Positions 24,980 through 36,798 are shown, counted from the first letter of the stretch. The stretch: DNA of 64,000 nt from Clavaria fumosa (GCA_951802425.1 OX637800.1:2914001-2978000); one strand, 5' to 3'. Notes: generated from the sequence alone by a model not told the origin. Program-made: numbers and translations.

Positions 24980-27005
24980 CTATGACCGTACTGCAAACCA
25001 ACGCCCTAATGCTGCCGCTAGCATGGTCACCACCACAGCCGTGGCTTTCATCCTTGTAGGCAACATCCGCTCCGCGTCTGACGTCGATTGATGTGACCTA
25101 GCTACTGGCTCCGAGGTTGTGAGTGCGTCTGCCTTCGAGCCATCACCACTACTAATATCTATTCAAAATTGTCAGTCGTCCTGCATCCGGGAGGACTAGA
25201 GTTTGGGGACGCCCTCACATTGCTCAAAGGTCAAGCCTACGACGTCCGATTCAGCATACGGGCGCGTCTTATTCAAGGCAACTCCAATCGGGACAATGTA
25301 CTTAAAATATTTATCCGTCAAGGAAAACTCGCCTAAGACAAGATAGGAACTCACCGTAAAGTTAGATTTCAATTTCCGGTATTCCCTGATTGCCTCGCTC
25401 ATTGTATAGTTGTTGAGCTCATGAGTCAGCATAATACAGCCCACCTATTAGGAGATCGTCTCTGGCTCAGCGACCAATAATTTCCGTTCGGAATTATACA
25501 AAAATAAATCTCACATGGTCAAAGGTGCCGTTCGCAGCAGCTGTGCAAACCGCTTCGTAGTTCTTCGTGACATCCGCAGGTGTCACGTTGTTCCTGCCCA
25601 CCTGCCAGTCAAAGGTATCGTACTTCCAGAGGATCGATTGCAACCCGAGTGCTTGCGAGATCCCGCGTATACGGTCGTCAATGTCGCCGAAGGGTGGCTT
25701 AATACGTTCCCAATTCGTGTGGTTTACCGTTTGTCAGGTTTCCGCGGTGAACTTTCAAAAAAGGGTTGCGCTTACTCGCCAGGAAGTGGGCGTAACACCC
25801 GTCACGAGCTTGATGGCCTGCATCTGAGATGGCCAGGGTCAGCTTGGCGAGTTTGCGCCGTTCCAGTTCGCAGATGCTTTCTCACCGCTGCTCCGCACCC
25901 GTAAGATTCGTAGCGGCAGAGAATGAAGAAATAGCCCACGCACCGTAATACATCTCTGCGAAAGCTTCCTCATTTGACAGCGACGTCACTGGCGGCAATG
26001 GAGGTAATCGGTCAGCATAATGCAGCCCTCGAGAGTTTGGTCACGGACTGTATGGGTGCGACCATGTGTCTACGCATCGCATATGTCAGCTGACTAACGA
26101 CACTGTAGTGCGGCACTCACGAACGGCGATTTCGTGGCCTGTCATGCGCAAATCAAGCTCGCTCTCGCAAAGGAAAAAGTTGACCCACCGTCTTCCACTG
26201 CCCTTTGCGCCTCTCGTGGCCAATCCATCACATTGCTACCTATGAAGAACATCGCTGCGAAAAGAGTCCGTTACAGACATTACGACAGGGATCCGCGACT
26301 ACGACGCACTGGCTTTCTGCTTCTCCTTCAAAAGGTAGTCATAGAAGGCGTTGTGAGAGCAGTTGGGGCCGTCGTCAAACCCATACCCGATAGTTCTAGG
26401 CTGCGGGCATGCAACTTCCGTATGAGTCGTAATGCTGTTGCGTCATACGCCAACTCACCTCGGGCACGTCTACAATGTCTGGGCGTAAACCGGGCGCTTT
26501 GGGGTTCGTACACTGACGCCAGGACCACCCTGAGCAACGTAAATGAGATTCTGGAGGTCACGTCTAGTGGTCAAAGACTCCGTAGCCCCACGTACAGCAA
26601 TCTGGATCGTCGGCGCTATAGTTTGAACTAGTCTTGGAGCTGCTGGTGGGGGCTACCTTCTGCGGGATATTTTTGGGGATTGAGGCAGATATGGAGTTGT
26701 ACTTCGCTCTGGCTACTGTGTCGTCGGGGAGAATAAAGGCGGTGTGCCAGATGGGCGGGAACGAGCGCAGCTTGGAGGCCGTCTTTGCATCGTAGTATGG
26801 TTGACATTCTGTGTAACGCAATGGGACACAGGTCAGCGATATGCAGTTGGAGTCGGCGTCGGCGTCTCCCAGCTCTCGCATCATGACAATGCACCCCCCC
26901 TCCGCCCAGAGGGAACACGAAGAGGCTCTCACCGCTAGAAGCTCCGCGTGCAAAAGGAAGGATAAAAGTGAGCGTAGCCGCGACAAGGTGTGCATAGACG
27001 AGCAT
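24980..27005 (-). CDS. GPI-type chitin deacetylase (polysaccharide deacetylase, CE4)
   Basis: Deacetylates chitin to chitosan at the cell wall. The ATG at 27005 gives a signal peptide (MLVYAHLVAATLTFILPFAR). The N-terminal part has SFPPIWHTAFILPDD, as in basidiomycete chitin deacetylases. NodB motifs appear in order: GYGFDDGPNCSHN (motif 1), HTWSHPY across an intron (motif 2, metal-binding His pair), TPTSWR-PPFGDIDDR (motif 3), WKYDTFDW (motif 4) and GGCIMLTHELNN (motif 5). A last exon ends in a Ser/Thr-rich stretch and a hydrophobic tail (ATAVVVTMLAAALG), consistent with a GPI signal, with stop at 24980-24982. About ten introns are needed. The junction after FAEMYY (near 25900) was not resolved cleanly, so a small frame defect there cannot be excluded. 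Confidence 0.88.
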
Positions 27006-27349
27006 GATGTGTTGCAATCAGGTATGAAGAATACTTGTGTTCAGCCGGCAAGAGGGATGGTTATGCCACGGAGCCGCCAGTGCTCGAGGGCTGGAACAAC
27101 ACGGTGAGATTGAGAGAAGAGGTTGAATATGCATCGTAGTTGAGGTCGTTTGAGCTGCAAAAGCCTTGCCGTTGACCATGCCGGCTTTCGTTGAATATTT
27201 CATTAACTAAGCGTCGGACCGATCACAATGCGATCATGATCGTAATTTCTAAACTCCGCGGCTACTCACATCACGTGATGCCACGCTTCCGATGACGTCA
27301 CGTCACTCCACTCCGTATAAAATACCACAGCACTCCTTCGACTTGACCA
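27006..27349. promoter_or_regulatory. Divergent promoter with E-box, CRE-like site and TATA
   Basis: Between the divergent chitin deacetylase and the hypothetical membrane protein lie CACGTG (27274-27279), the perfect palindrome TGACGTCA (27293-27300) and TATAAAAT (27316-27323). The TATA is 34 bp upstream of the plus-strand ATG. The CRE/ATF-type site is established for bZIP factors; its use here is inferred. Confidence 0.55.
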
Positions 27350-27976
27350 ATGCCGTCGACAAAGAAAAGTCAGTCAATCTCAGCGACACAGGCTAACCTT
27401 CCACCGCCACAACCAAAGGAGCAGCGTGGTCTCCGCCCCGTGTCAAAACCACTCTCCAACACCCGGCTTAACCGCCTTGTTTACCTCCTTGTCTTCTTAT
27501 CCACGCTGCTAACAGCCTACTACTCGTGGAGAGTCTTCGTGTGGAAAACAGAGGTCGGGGGTTGGTGGGACATGGCCATTGGACGCATGCCTTCGTACGT
27601 CCCCGGCACCGTTGCGGACGGCGAGATGAGGCAACGTTGGTCATGGAAGCGCTTCGGCGGCGGAGGACACGCTAATCCACGGCAGCGGCTGAACGTAGAA
27701 GAGAGTATCAACGCACTAGCCGCCGCCCTTGGCGTGCCACCCAGGGACTTAGCATCGGCCATTGCGGGGGCCGTCCGCGCGCATGTTCCCCCCGCCAGTC
27801 TGTCCTCGGTCGCCAAAGCGGAGGGCACGTCCGTCAACGCGTTGTTTGGTGCAGCTGAGGGTAGCAATGAAGAGAAGCAAAACGACGCGCGGGTGCAAGG
27901 AGTGATGGGCTCGGTGGTCAGTGGGATGGATAGAGTGGTTGGATTGGACGAACCCCCGGATATTGTGCAGGATTGA
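27350..27976 (+). CDS. Hypothetical single-pass membrane protein, 208 aa
   Basis: A single uninterrupted frame from the ATG at 27350 to TGA at 27974-27976. The N-terminus is polar and proline-rich, followed by one strong hydrophobic segment at residues 43-60 (LVYLLVFLSTLLTAYYSW) flanked by Arg and Lys, then a GGGG-containing linker. The C-terminal part, about residues 105-165, is an Ala-rich helical region (NVEESINALAAALGVPP, AIAGAVRAHVPPASL). No catalytic motif is recognised. The position of the TATA box and coding-like composition support a real gene. Function is unknown; an organelle or ER anchor is one possibility. Confidence 0.75.
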   Translation: MPSTKKSQSISATQANLPPPQPKEQRGLRPVSKPLSNTRLNRLVYLLVFLSTLLTAYYSWRVFVWKTEVGGWWDMAIGRMPSYVPGTVADGEMRQRWSWKRFGGGGHANPRQRLNVEESINALAAALGVPPRDLASAIAGAVRAHVPPASLSSVAKAEGTSVNALFGAAEGSNEEKQNDARVQGVMGSVVSGMDRVVGLDEPPDIVQD

Positions 27977-29140
27977 GGGAGGGTTGAAATAGCAAAACGG
28001 CCGCCATATTGCAAGTCATTTGTCCCGCTCCCTTTTGTGGCCCTCAAGACGCGCAATAAGAGTCTCGGTCTTTAGTTCATGGGTAGTTCTCTTAGTCGTA
28101 CTCGAGCATCGACGACAATTTCACACAAATCAAATTTCGCTTCCCTCCAGAAGCAGACCGATCACTAAGCGCCGCAAGCGCTGGCTCCAACGAACGCAAT
28201 ACTCGCAACACTTCGATTTTATTTATGGGTTGGCGGGCGCCAGATACTCATGACTCTGCGCGTATCCAGGGACTTGCGCCCAGCACGCGGTCGAGGGGCG
28301 AGATGGATAAGCGAGGGTAGCTAATGTTTATCAGCTTGTGATCCACCGGATGGCACGGGATGTAGCCATCAAGGCACGCCTCATTGCACTGTCGTAACGT
28401 ACGAGTGTTTTTTTCTTTCTTTTTGCTTCTTGGATATACCGCAACTGAACTAGACTCGCAAACATTGAGAGCAACCTTGTGTGTGTGCCAATAAGAAAAT
28501 CCCCGCCGTCTGGGTCAGCAACTGACCGCGTAGCAAGTTCGATTCACAACTGGGACTGCTTTTCCTTCCAAGCCCGACCCGCAGAGAAGAGAGGAAATTT
28601 GGTATGTCTGAGATCAGGGGTGACATATCCATCACACACTGATGGATTCTTTTGCAGAGCAGCTGACCTCTGCATGACAGCTTCTTGACTTCCTTGCCAC
28701 AGCGCCCTGACTTCGTCTCTGACTGAGCCTCACGTCATTCATCAGCACTCAGTTACGGTAACCATCGCTCGCCTCGGTGCATCATTGGGCCCCAAGCGCA
28801 GCAAGGGTTGGATGATACGTAAGTGATCAGGGTCAATGCCCTAGCACTATACAAAAACGCACCACTTAACCCAGCTCTCTGGCTCCCCTGCTACCGCAGA
28901 CTTGCAAGACATGTCATGGCCCCTAGCTACCCTGGCTGCGCCGAGGGTGGCGCCTGTCAGCGCCTGTCTGTCAGCCTGCCAATGAGCCGTCGCGTGATAC
29001 GGCTGGTAGTGATACACGCGCCTCAAGCTCTGTCATTCCCCTGCTTCCAATTGCCCTCTCTTTCCATATACTCGGAGGGTGGAGTCTGGGATGAGCTGAT
29101 ACAATGACGTTGGTCTATTAATAATGACCTCCGCCGACTC
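27977..29140. other. Intergenic with dispersed repeat pieces
   Basis: 28205-28270 (GGGTTGGCGGGCGCCAGAT) is a diverged copy of a block also at 42060, 48945 and 59720. 28420-28640 (TTGGATATACCGCAA ... GACATATCCATCAC) resembles 60040-60180. A frame at 28823-29107 shows no domain. No gene is supported. Confidence 0.5.
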
Positions 29141-29144
29141 GTGG

Positions 29145-29152
29145 TATAAAAG
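29145..29152 (+). promoter_or_regulatory. TATA box of B-type kinase A
   Basis: TATAAAAG sits in a block (GACCTCCGCCGACTCGTGG before it) that is repeated upstream of kinases D and E, where it reads TTTAAAAG (43600) and TATAAAAG (50308). The shared promoter was duplicated with the gene. Confidence 0.65.
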
Positions 29153-29240
29153 AGACATGGTTTGTGACCTTTTTTGTATCACCCCTTGCCACTCTCTCAA
29201 CTTCGCCGTCGACTGCTGCAAACTGATTCCTCTGCAATCC

Positions 29241-30626
29241 ATGGTAGGCCCAGAAAACACTCTGCGCTACATGTATCTTTGATTACTCTCTCGCCCAAGA
29301 TCGATCTGACTGGCCACTTTCGAGACATCTCCATCGACCGTCCTGTCGCACTAAGTCGGTACGCTGATATCCTCACTACTCGCCTCGTACCCACAGGCGC
29401 TGCGTACTCGGAAGAAACAACCGTATTGGTTCGCGCGCTGTTGGCTGACTCCAGGATTGTCGTCGCTAACTCTTGTTGACACATACGTGTTTTTGTCTTT
29501 TTACTAGGTCGCTCTCAAAGTCCTCCGAGTGGGTCTGGTATCGGATACACATATGCGAGAACGTTTACGGGACGCACGTCACCATTGTCTCCTCTTGGCC
29601 CAACCTCACTTAACGTCTTTACTTTTTCCAGCGCATCGCGAGGTGGCTACCTGTGTGGGAATCATTGTCCCACCCTTTCGTGTGCCCGTTCCTAGGCATT
29701 TTATACGAGGAGCCGTTCGGCGTGGCCCTCGTGCTCCCCTACTACAGCAATAGCAATGTCATCAACTACCTGCAACACCACCCCGATGCGGATACCCATG
29801 TTCTCGTAAGCGGTGCCTCTCTATGACGCCCCGAAGAACGACTCGTCTTATTATGCCTTTTTTCATGTCGCATCGTTCGTGCCCAAAACAAAAAATAATC
29901 AAACGCCGGCTTTCAGGTCAGCGAGGTTGCACAAGGTTTACTCTATCTTCATACGCACACGCCGCCCATAGTTCACCAAGATATATGTGGTGTACGTGCC
30001 ATCTTCTCAAGCTGTATTGTTTTAATACTTGCCATTTAGTCCAACGTTCTGGTCGATGATGCAGGCCATGCGCGCCTCGTAGACCATGGACTCGTGGAGG
30101 TCCTCCAAGAGACAACGCTTACGACGATAAACCGCGTACATTTTCCTCGCTTCTCCAAGTTTCAAACTTTTCCGCTTACCCGGAATATCTTTTTTCGCCC
30201 CCTCTTTTTAGCCTCGGTATCAAGCGCCGGAGCTGTTCATATCGAATGAAGACAACGAAAACATCGAGGACCCCACGACTCAAAGTGACGTGTATTCATT
30301 CAGCATGTTAGGCGTAGAAGTGAGTGCACCCGTCCCTTCCTGCGGCCCGCCGACCCGTCGCGCATCTGTGGCGTACAAGCGTTTTGATTCCTCGCTTCTA
30401 GATGGCCACGAGAGCCCGTCCTTTTAAGCACCGCAAGATAGCTGCGGCCGTCATCGTGGACGTGGTGCGCGGCCGGCGGCCGCGCCGCCCAACTGTTAAT
30501 GACGCTGGTGCCGCCGATCTCTCGCTCGTGGATCGCCTCTGGCCGATTTTCGAGGCGTGCTGGGCGCAGGACCCCGCTGAGCGCCCGGATATGCAAAGGG
30601 TGTGTGAGTGTCTGGCAGCTGCCTAG
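29241..30626 (+). CDS. B-type kinase-like protein, copy A
   Basis: Exon 1 appears to be the ATG at 29241 directly followed by a GTAGGC donor; paralogues have the longer start MPLKSM, here mutated (ATT for ATG). Then come IDLTGHFRDISIDRPVALS, VALKVLRVG (beta-3 Lys), RIARWLPVWESLSHPF, GVALVLPYYSNSNVINYL, GLLYLHTHTPPIVHQDICG, SNVLVDDAGHARLVDHGL, TTQSDVYSFSMLGVE and a last exon with RPFKHRKIAAAVIVD, LWPIFEACWAQDPAERPDMQ, ending CLAAA at 30626. Catalytic Asp (HQD) and Asn are kept; DFG is DHG; the glycine loop lacks glycines. One donor is GC (GAC|GCACGT, 29574). A functional product is possible but not certain. Confidence 0.72.
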
Positions 30627-31540
30627 CGAGGGAGAGTGTGTGGAAAGTAAGGGAACAGTGTCGCGTTGCTTTGCTAGAGCTGTCCTGTTCTGAGTGGGAG
30701 GGCCCCGTGGTTGGTTTCATCGCGGCAATGGGCGTCCGTCGCCTGGTTCTTTCGCCTCGCTGTGAACTGGCTCTTCGGGGGGCGGAAATGTTTGCGCATT
30801 AGACAACCCTGCGGCACGGCTGGGGCTTTCGTTAAGGGAGCCCAGTTCAAGTATAGAAACTAGATGCGGTGTGAGCTATGAGACCTACCTACTTGTAACT
30901 CCAATAAGAGTGTATTTGAAAGGAGTGAAGATCAAGGTCAGCGATCACGTGGCTGTGCTTGTCCGGGCTTTCTAACCCAGAACTGCTGTCTGGTGTTTGC
31001 CATTGGGTGACACCCGACTCACCGCCTCCGCGCCCTCAGCGGTCTCGTGCGCCGATGCCACTTTATTATGAACCGTCGGATGGGGAGTCGGCGAGCGAGA
31101 GCGGTTGGTCTGTGGCAACGCGCTCATTCACCTCTACACTCCGAGTCCGCGGTGTTCACATCCCCATTCGATATGAACAACTCCAACGCTTGCCATCGTC
31201 AGGGATCAACCTAATACCCCGGCAAAAAACAATGTGCTTGAATGATTGGCACGCACGCCATGTATGTCTAGATGCATTGTCGAAATAGAGGACATGCATG
31301 CGCGTTGAAGAACCAGCTCGCCTTTCCCTTCAAGTCTGAGTCATCCGTGGGTACGACACGAACCACAGGATATTAGGAAAACTGCACGCACAGAATCTAT
31401 ACACAACCCCCCTGCCTATGCCCCCAAGCTTCTGACCCGTTGAGAAGGGGATGCGATAATGACCCAGGATGAACTTAATTCGGTAGTGCAGTACAGATAA
31501 TGAAATGCTGTAATTTCATAACGGACTCGTCTCTTGAGCA
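30627..31540. other. Intergenic; kinase A 3' flank repeated elsewhere
   Basis: 30718-30885 recurs almost unchanged downstream of the amine oxidase gene (34431-34592) and, more diverged, downstream of kinase F (about 62325-62500). A 109-codon plus frame at 30959-31288 (APMPLYYEPSDGESASESGW) has no recognised domain and no paralogue in the window; I do not call it a gene. Confidence 0.5.
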
Positions 31541-34371
31541 ATGGCTAGTCAATCTGCTCACCCACTCGACCCGCTCACTCCAGAGGAGGTCAGCATTGCC
31601 CTTCACGCACCGCTAATGTGCGCCAAGGAAGGCTCACGAAGAATTCATATCGATAGATCGCGGCAATCACTGTCGCCGTGCGCGAACACTGGACCATCGT
31701 GGGTCTGAAGGAATGCGAACCGCCAAAACCCATCAAGTTCATAACTTGCTACCTGCTTCCTCCTCCGAAGAAGGCCGTCTTGGCCCATCTGAAAATACTC
31801 GCCGCAGAGGGGGAGTCCGGCGTGCTGATTGTCAGGAAGGCTGAAGTAGATGTGCGTCTACATGCGATCAACCCCAGTGTACACGGAAAAAGTCCTCCTG
31901 GCTGAATATTGGGTTCAAGTTCATAGAATCTGACGCTGGGTGAGCGGGATCTGCAGTGAATGCTATATCAAGGTTCTCACATATGCGCGTGATCCACTCA
32001 AAGACGTGGATATAACGCGACATTGTCTCTCAAAGGATCCAAGTGGATCGTGGAGACTCTCGACCATTTGAAGGACCAGCACCCGCCAATCACGCCCGAG
32101 GAACTCGTCGAATGCGAAAAAATCATTCAGAAGGACGAGCGCGTGAAGAGCTTGGCTATGGACGTGGGTGCGTATGCCGCGGGTCCCTTTATCTCGAGGC
32201 CTGATGACCCTTTCGCTAGGCATTAAGCCAGAACAGATACGGGCCGATGGCTGGTCTATTGGCTACGATGACCGATTCCCCTCCACCAAACGCTTGCAAC
32301 AGGGGTGCATGTTTGCAAGGTTGTCAGAACACGAGAATTTATATGCGCATCCCCTCGTACGTCTTTGCCGTGAGGCCCTCGTAGAATCGCGATTGTGGTG
32401 TTCCCTTCTGACACCCAGCCACGTAGGACTTCATGCCAGTGGTGGACGCTTGCGCCCGGGAGGTGTTGCATGTCGACTTCCCGCCGCACTACAAGCCCAA
32501 GGGCCCAAACGGCGGCGTCCCGGTGCTCTCGAACGGAACGACCGAGATACCGCCCCTCGCCACGGACTCCCTGGCCCGTTCCGGCCGTGAGCGAATCCCG
32601 CCTCCGCTCGCGCCATTTGACTTCCTTCCGGACCTCATGGCTCGATCCGACGCGACGTACGTGCAGAGGCAAGTGAAGCCGCTCCACGTCGTGCAGCCAG
32701 AGGGCGTCGGCTTCACGGTGAATGGACACGTGTTGGAGTGGCAGAAATGGTCCATGCACATTGGTACAGAGCTCCACCTTATCTCATCCGCTGCGCGCCG
32801 AGTTGAGACCACACCCTACGCCTAGCTTTCAGCCACCGAGAGGGCATCGCCCTTTCCACGATCACGTACGATGACAATGGTCAGGTGCGGCCTATTTTCT
32901 ATCGGTTGTCTCTAGCAGAGATGGTCGTGCCCTATGCGGCGCCCGAGTTCCCCCACGCCAGAAAATTTGCGTTTGACGTGTGAGTTTCCACCCTGGAATA
33001 GCTTGTACTATCAAAGCCAAACCTCGACGCCAGGGGCGAGTATGGAATGGGCGTGCAAGCTATTGAACTGGACCTTGGATGTGATTGTCTCGGCCGCATC
33101 CACTATCTGGTGAGAGTCACGGATGCTGCGCACCCATAACCGCTCGGAGAAGCCACTTGGCTCATGACCTTCTGTAGCCTGGGGCGTATGTCGCGCACGA
33201 CGGCAGCTCCGTGGTGATCAAGAACGCCATTTGTATCCACGAAGAAGACGCCGGTATTCTCTGGAAGCACAAAGACTTTCGGCCTGGCGGTCGTTCACAG
33301 ACCGTGCGTAGCCGGCGGTTGGTCATCAGCATGGTATGCACTGTGGCGAATTATGGTCCGTTGATAGTCCTTATGCTTTCGGATCTTGTGGCCTTTTTGA
33401 AATCAAGTTCGCCCAAGAATATATTTTCAATTACCAGTTTTACCAGGACGGTAACATCGAGCTAGAGATCAGGCTGACCGGCATACCGCTCGTCTACGTC
33501 TCCCAGGAGGGAGAACCCAACCCATACGGCGTGACCATTGCTCCGCGTATCAACGCACACCACCATCAACACATCTTCTCAGTCAGGGTCGACCCAATGA
33601 TCGATGGACTCCATAATTCAGTCGTGGAGACAGACGTTATACCGCTGCCGGAGGCAACAGCTGGATCAAAAGCGAATTTCGCAGGGAATGCGTTTGTTGT
33701 GCAAGAGACGGTGTTGAGACGCCAGAGCGAGGGCGCGCGGGAGTATGATTTCGAGAGGGACCGGCGGTGGAGGGTGGTCAACCCATCTAGGCAGCATTAC
33801 AGTAGCGGCCACGCGGTTGGGTACTCGTTGAGCGCTAAAGGAGGGGCGGTGCGGTTGCTTGCGGGTGAAGGTGGGTGGGCGTGGAAGCGGGCCAGGTTCG
33901 CGACTAAGGCGCTGTGGGTCGTCAAGGACGTCGAGAGTGAGAAAGGGGGCAGGCTCTGGCCTGCGGGTAAGTATGTCCCCCAGACGAGAAATGAGCCGGA
34001 GGACTCTGTGTCGCGGTGGGTCCAGGGTGAAGATAGCATTGAGAACGAGGATATCGTGTTGTTTATCACTATTGGTGGGTGACATTCCAACCAAAATCGC
34101 TTGAGAAACGGCCTGAACGCCTCCTCATACGCGCTAGGCACGACCCACATCCCGCGTCCGGAGGATTGGCCTGTGTACGCTGACCCCTGATTCCTTACCC
34201 CCGTGCATTGACAGATCTGTATACAGAATGCCGGCTGAGCACCTACGGCTCATGTTTAAACCCAACCATTTTTTCGCGACTAATCCTAGCATGGACGTCC
34301 CAGGAACCAGGGACGCGCAAAGCGTCGCCGCTTTCCCTAATAAGAAATCAGAAGCCTCCCATTCAGGTTGA
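31541..34371 (+). CDS. Copper amine oxidase (TPQ-dependent)
   Basis: Oxidises primary amines to aldehydes with H2O2 release. The ATG at 31541 (MASQSAHPLDPLTPEE) opens an intron-rich gene: ITVAVREHWT, YLLPPPKKAVLAHL, SLKGSKWIVETLDHL, IRADGWSIGYDDRFPS, HPLDFMPVVDACAREVLHVD, FTVNGHVLEWQKWSMHIG, HREGIALSTITYDD, YRLSLAEMVVPYAAPEFPHA, GEYGMGVQAIELDLGCDC, GSSVVIKNAICIHEEDAG. The cofactor-precursor Tyr is in TVANY-EYIFNYQ (codon 33352-33354, split motif). Copper-binding His pair: NAHHHQHIFSVRVDPMIDG. The third His is in THIPRPEDWPVMP, split by an intron. TGA at 34369-34371. All signature residues are present, so the gene appears functional. Intron edges near 31960-32020 are uncertain. Broken pieces of this gene lie at 47595 and 57078. 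Confidence 0.92.
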
Positions 34372-35337
34372 ACTGTAGCTGTTAAGATGGCCAGTGTTGT
34401 ACTCCAGTTTACATTGTATTCTCCGTTCATCGCGGCAATGGGTGTTCGTCGCCTGGTTCTTTCGCCTCGCTGTGAACTGGCTTCTTCGGGGGGCGAAAAT
34501 GTTTGCGCATTAGACAACCCTGCGGCGCGGCTGGGGCTTTCGTTAAAGGAGCCTGGTTCAAGTATAGAAACTAGATGCGGTGTGAGTTACCTACTTGTAG
34601 TGAAGATCAATCACATGGCTGTGCTGCCAACACTGGTTCGGATTTTCCCACGGGTGCTAACACACATGTCACCACAAAATTATTTTATGATCTGTATTGC
34701 AGCGTGGGCCGGCTCGAGTAATGGACTGCACCTATCATAAATATCAGTGACAAGCCCTCAAGCTCACTTTCTCTGTCTGAGGCTCTTCAAGCTGTGGACC
34801 CGCAACTTCTCGTGGTCCTTGAGAATCTCGTGCAGTCAAAGATGGCTGCCACTAAGTAGTGAGCAGGGGGTGCCAGTAGCAAGCAGGGGGTGCCAAGTAG
34901 CGAGCGGGGGGTGCCAGTAGTGAGCAGTGGGTGCGAGCATGTCAGGACTGAGGGTGAGTGTGATGACGAGGCCTACACATTCCCATCATCTGTGTTCCCG
35001 GGCTCAGACACGTTGGAGAGTGTGGTGTTCGGAGTCCGAGGACTGCCGTTTAGTCAAATTTTTGGCTCGTCGGGGTTTATCATCAGGCGAGCTAGTTCGC
35101 TGAGTTCAAAATGTAGCTTGGTTCAACAAAGAGTTGTTCAGATTATATAAGCCATGACACTTCGCCAAATGGACACCAGACAGGCGAACTAGCTCGCCTG
35201 ATGATACTCACACCGACCGGCTTCGATCCCCTTCGAGCGACTTTTCACTGAGGTTCATCCATCGGCGTTGCCTCGTTCTTTTCTCCAGATCGGATACAGC
35301 TATGAGGAACGGGTCTATAAATATGGCACGAACTCCA
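34372..35337. other. Intergenic: copied kinase 3' flank, short tandem repeat, inverted repeat
   Basis: 34431-34592 copies the 3' flank of kinase A. At 34854-34936 a unit of about 20 bp (AGTAGCGAGCGGGGGGTGCC type) occurs four times. At 35078-35206 a 23 bp perfect inverted repeat (TATCATCAGGCGAGCTAGTT at its left end) bounds a MITE-like element of 129 bp. No gene is supported. Confidence 0.6.
35078..35206. mobile_element. 129 bp inverted-repeat element (MITE-like)
   Basis: Arms 35078-35100 and 35184-35206 are exact reverse complements of 23 bp. The interior is AT-rich and non-coding. I cannot identify a target-site duplication, so the mobile nature is inferred. Confidence 0.5.
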
Positions 35338-35339
35338 TA

Positions 35340-35347
35340 TATAAAAG
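35340..35347 (+). promoter_or_regulatory. TATA box of B-type kinase B
   Basis: TATAAAAG lies about 70 bp upstream of the ATG at 35418. The surrounding segment (TATGAGGAACGGGTCTATAA before it) is repeated at 38460-38525 upstream of the broken copy C, and in diverged form at 49650-49700, where the kinase itself is absent. Confidence 0.6.
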
Positions 35348-35417
35348 GCGCCGTGGTGGTGCAATACAAAATTTTCTACCTCTTGCCCCCTCCTCCGTTG
35401 TGATGCTGTTCAATACT

Positions 35418-36798
35418 ATGAATCTGCAGTCCATGGTAAGGCTTCCTTATTCTCTGCGCCACACATATCCGTTACTCTCTAGTCCAAGATCGATCTGACT
35501 GGCCACCTCCGACGCACTTCCATTGGCCGTCCCGTTGCACTTGGTCAACGTGCTGATATCCTCACTGCTCATCTCATACTACCCACGGACGACTCGGACA
35601 CGGAACAGAAAACTCACGTGGTTCGTACTCCGTTGATCACGTGCCATCTATTATATTGACTCAGACCCCCTTTCCTTTTTTGTACTGCTCTCAGGTAGCT
35701 GTCAAAGTTTTACGAGAGGTATCGGATCCACACGTGCGACTGGATCACGTGTGCTCTCAGGTAGCTGTCAAAGTTTTACGAGCGGTATCGGTGCGAGAAC
35801 AGTTGCGAGGCGTACGTCACATCATTTGACTCACCCCTCTTGACAAAACGCCGTGAGACTTTTACAGCGCATTGCGAGGTGGCTGCCCCTCTGGAAATCA
35901 CTTTCCCATCCTTTCATATGCCCATTCCTCGGCGTCTCATACGACGAACCGTTTGGTGTGGCCCTCGTGCTTCCTTACTACGCCAACGGCAATATCGTCA
36001 ACTACTTGAGGCGGCACCCTACTGCGGATACCCATTCACTCGTAAGCCTTGCCTTCTGCATTTCTCCGTGCTACGTCGTGAATTAACATTGATTCTTTTA
36101 GATAAACCAGGTCGCACTGGGTTTGCTCTATCTCCATACTCACACGCCTCCCGTAGTCCATCAGGACATCCGCGGTGTGCGTGCCAATCTTTCGAACCAC
36201 ATTGCTTTCTTGATCAGCTGACACCCGCCACTCAGTCCAACGTTCTGGTAGATGATGCTGGCCATGCACGCCTCGTCAACTACGGTCTCGTGGAGGCCCT
36301 CCAGGAGACAACGTTTACGACGACGAACCTCGTGCGTTTTCAGGTTACATATACACTTTTGTCTGAAACTTTACCTTTTTCCTGCCCTCTCTCTAGCCCC
36401 TTTTCCCGCGGCATCAAGCGCCGGAACTGATCACGTGGGGTGAAGACAACGAGGTCGGGGCAGACTTCCCCTTCACGACTCAGTCTGATGTGTACTCGTT
36501 CGCTATGTTGGGTATTGAGGTGAGGGCACGACATTAAGCTGTTTCAATTTCTATAGGACTTTTGCACTTCTAGATGGTCACCAGAGACCGCCCCTTCAAT
36601 CACCGCAAGATAACTGCAGCAGTGGTCGTGGATGTAGCGTATGGGCGCCGGCCACGCCGTCCGACTGCTGACGCCCCTGGTGCTGCTGACCTCTCGCTCG
36701 TGGACCGTCTCTGGCCGATTTTCGAGGCGTGCTGGGTGCAGAATCCCGCTGAGCGCCCGGGTATGCGCAGAGTGTATGAGCGTCTAGTGGCTGCGTAG
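35418..36798 (+). CDS. B-type kinase-like protein, copy B (NYG, duplicated beta-3 segment)
   Basis: Starts MNLQSM at 35418, then IDLTGHLRRTSIGRPVALG. The segment carrying the beta-3 Lys (VAVKVLR) is tandemly duplicated with a 66 bp period (35686-35751, 35752-35817), including its intron acceptor. Next come RIARWLPLWKSLSHPFICPF, GVALVLPYYANGNIVNYL, GLLYLHTHTPPVVHQDIRG, SNVLVDDAGHARLVNYGL (DFG replaced by NYG, losing the Mg-binding Asp), TTQSDVYSFAMLGIE and a last exon ending RVYERLVAA at 36798. The Asn for Asp makes catalysis unlikely. It may be an expressed pseudokinase or a decaying copy. Confidence 0.65.

Noticed and set aside
30959..31288. 109-codon frame upstream of the amine oxidase gene
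   Set aside because: No domain, paralogue or promoter signal. Left as intergenic.
34854..34936. CRISPR-like array
   Set aside because: Four short, directly adjoining degenerate repeats without spacers in a eukaryotic genome; a simple tandem repeat.
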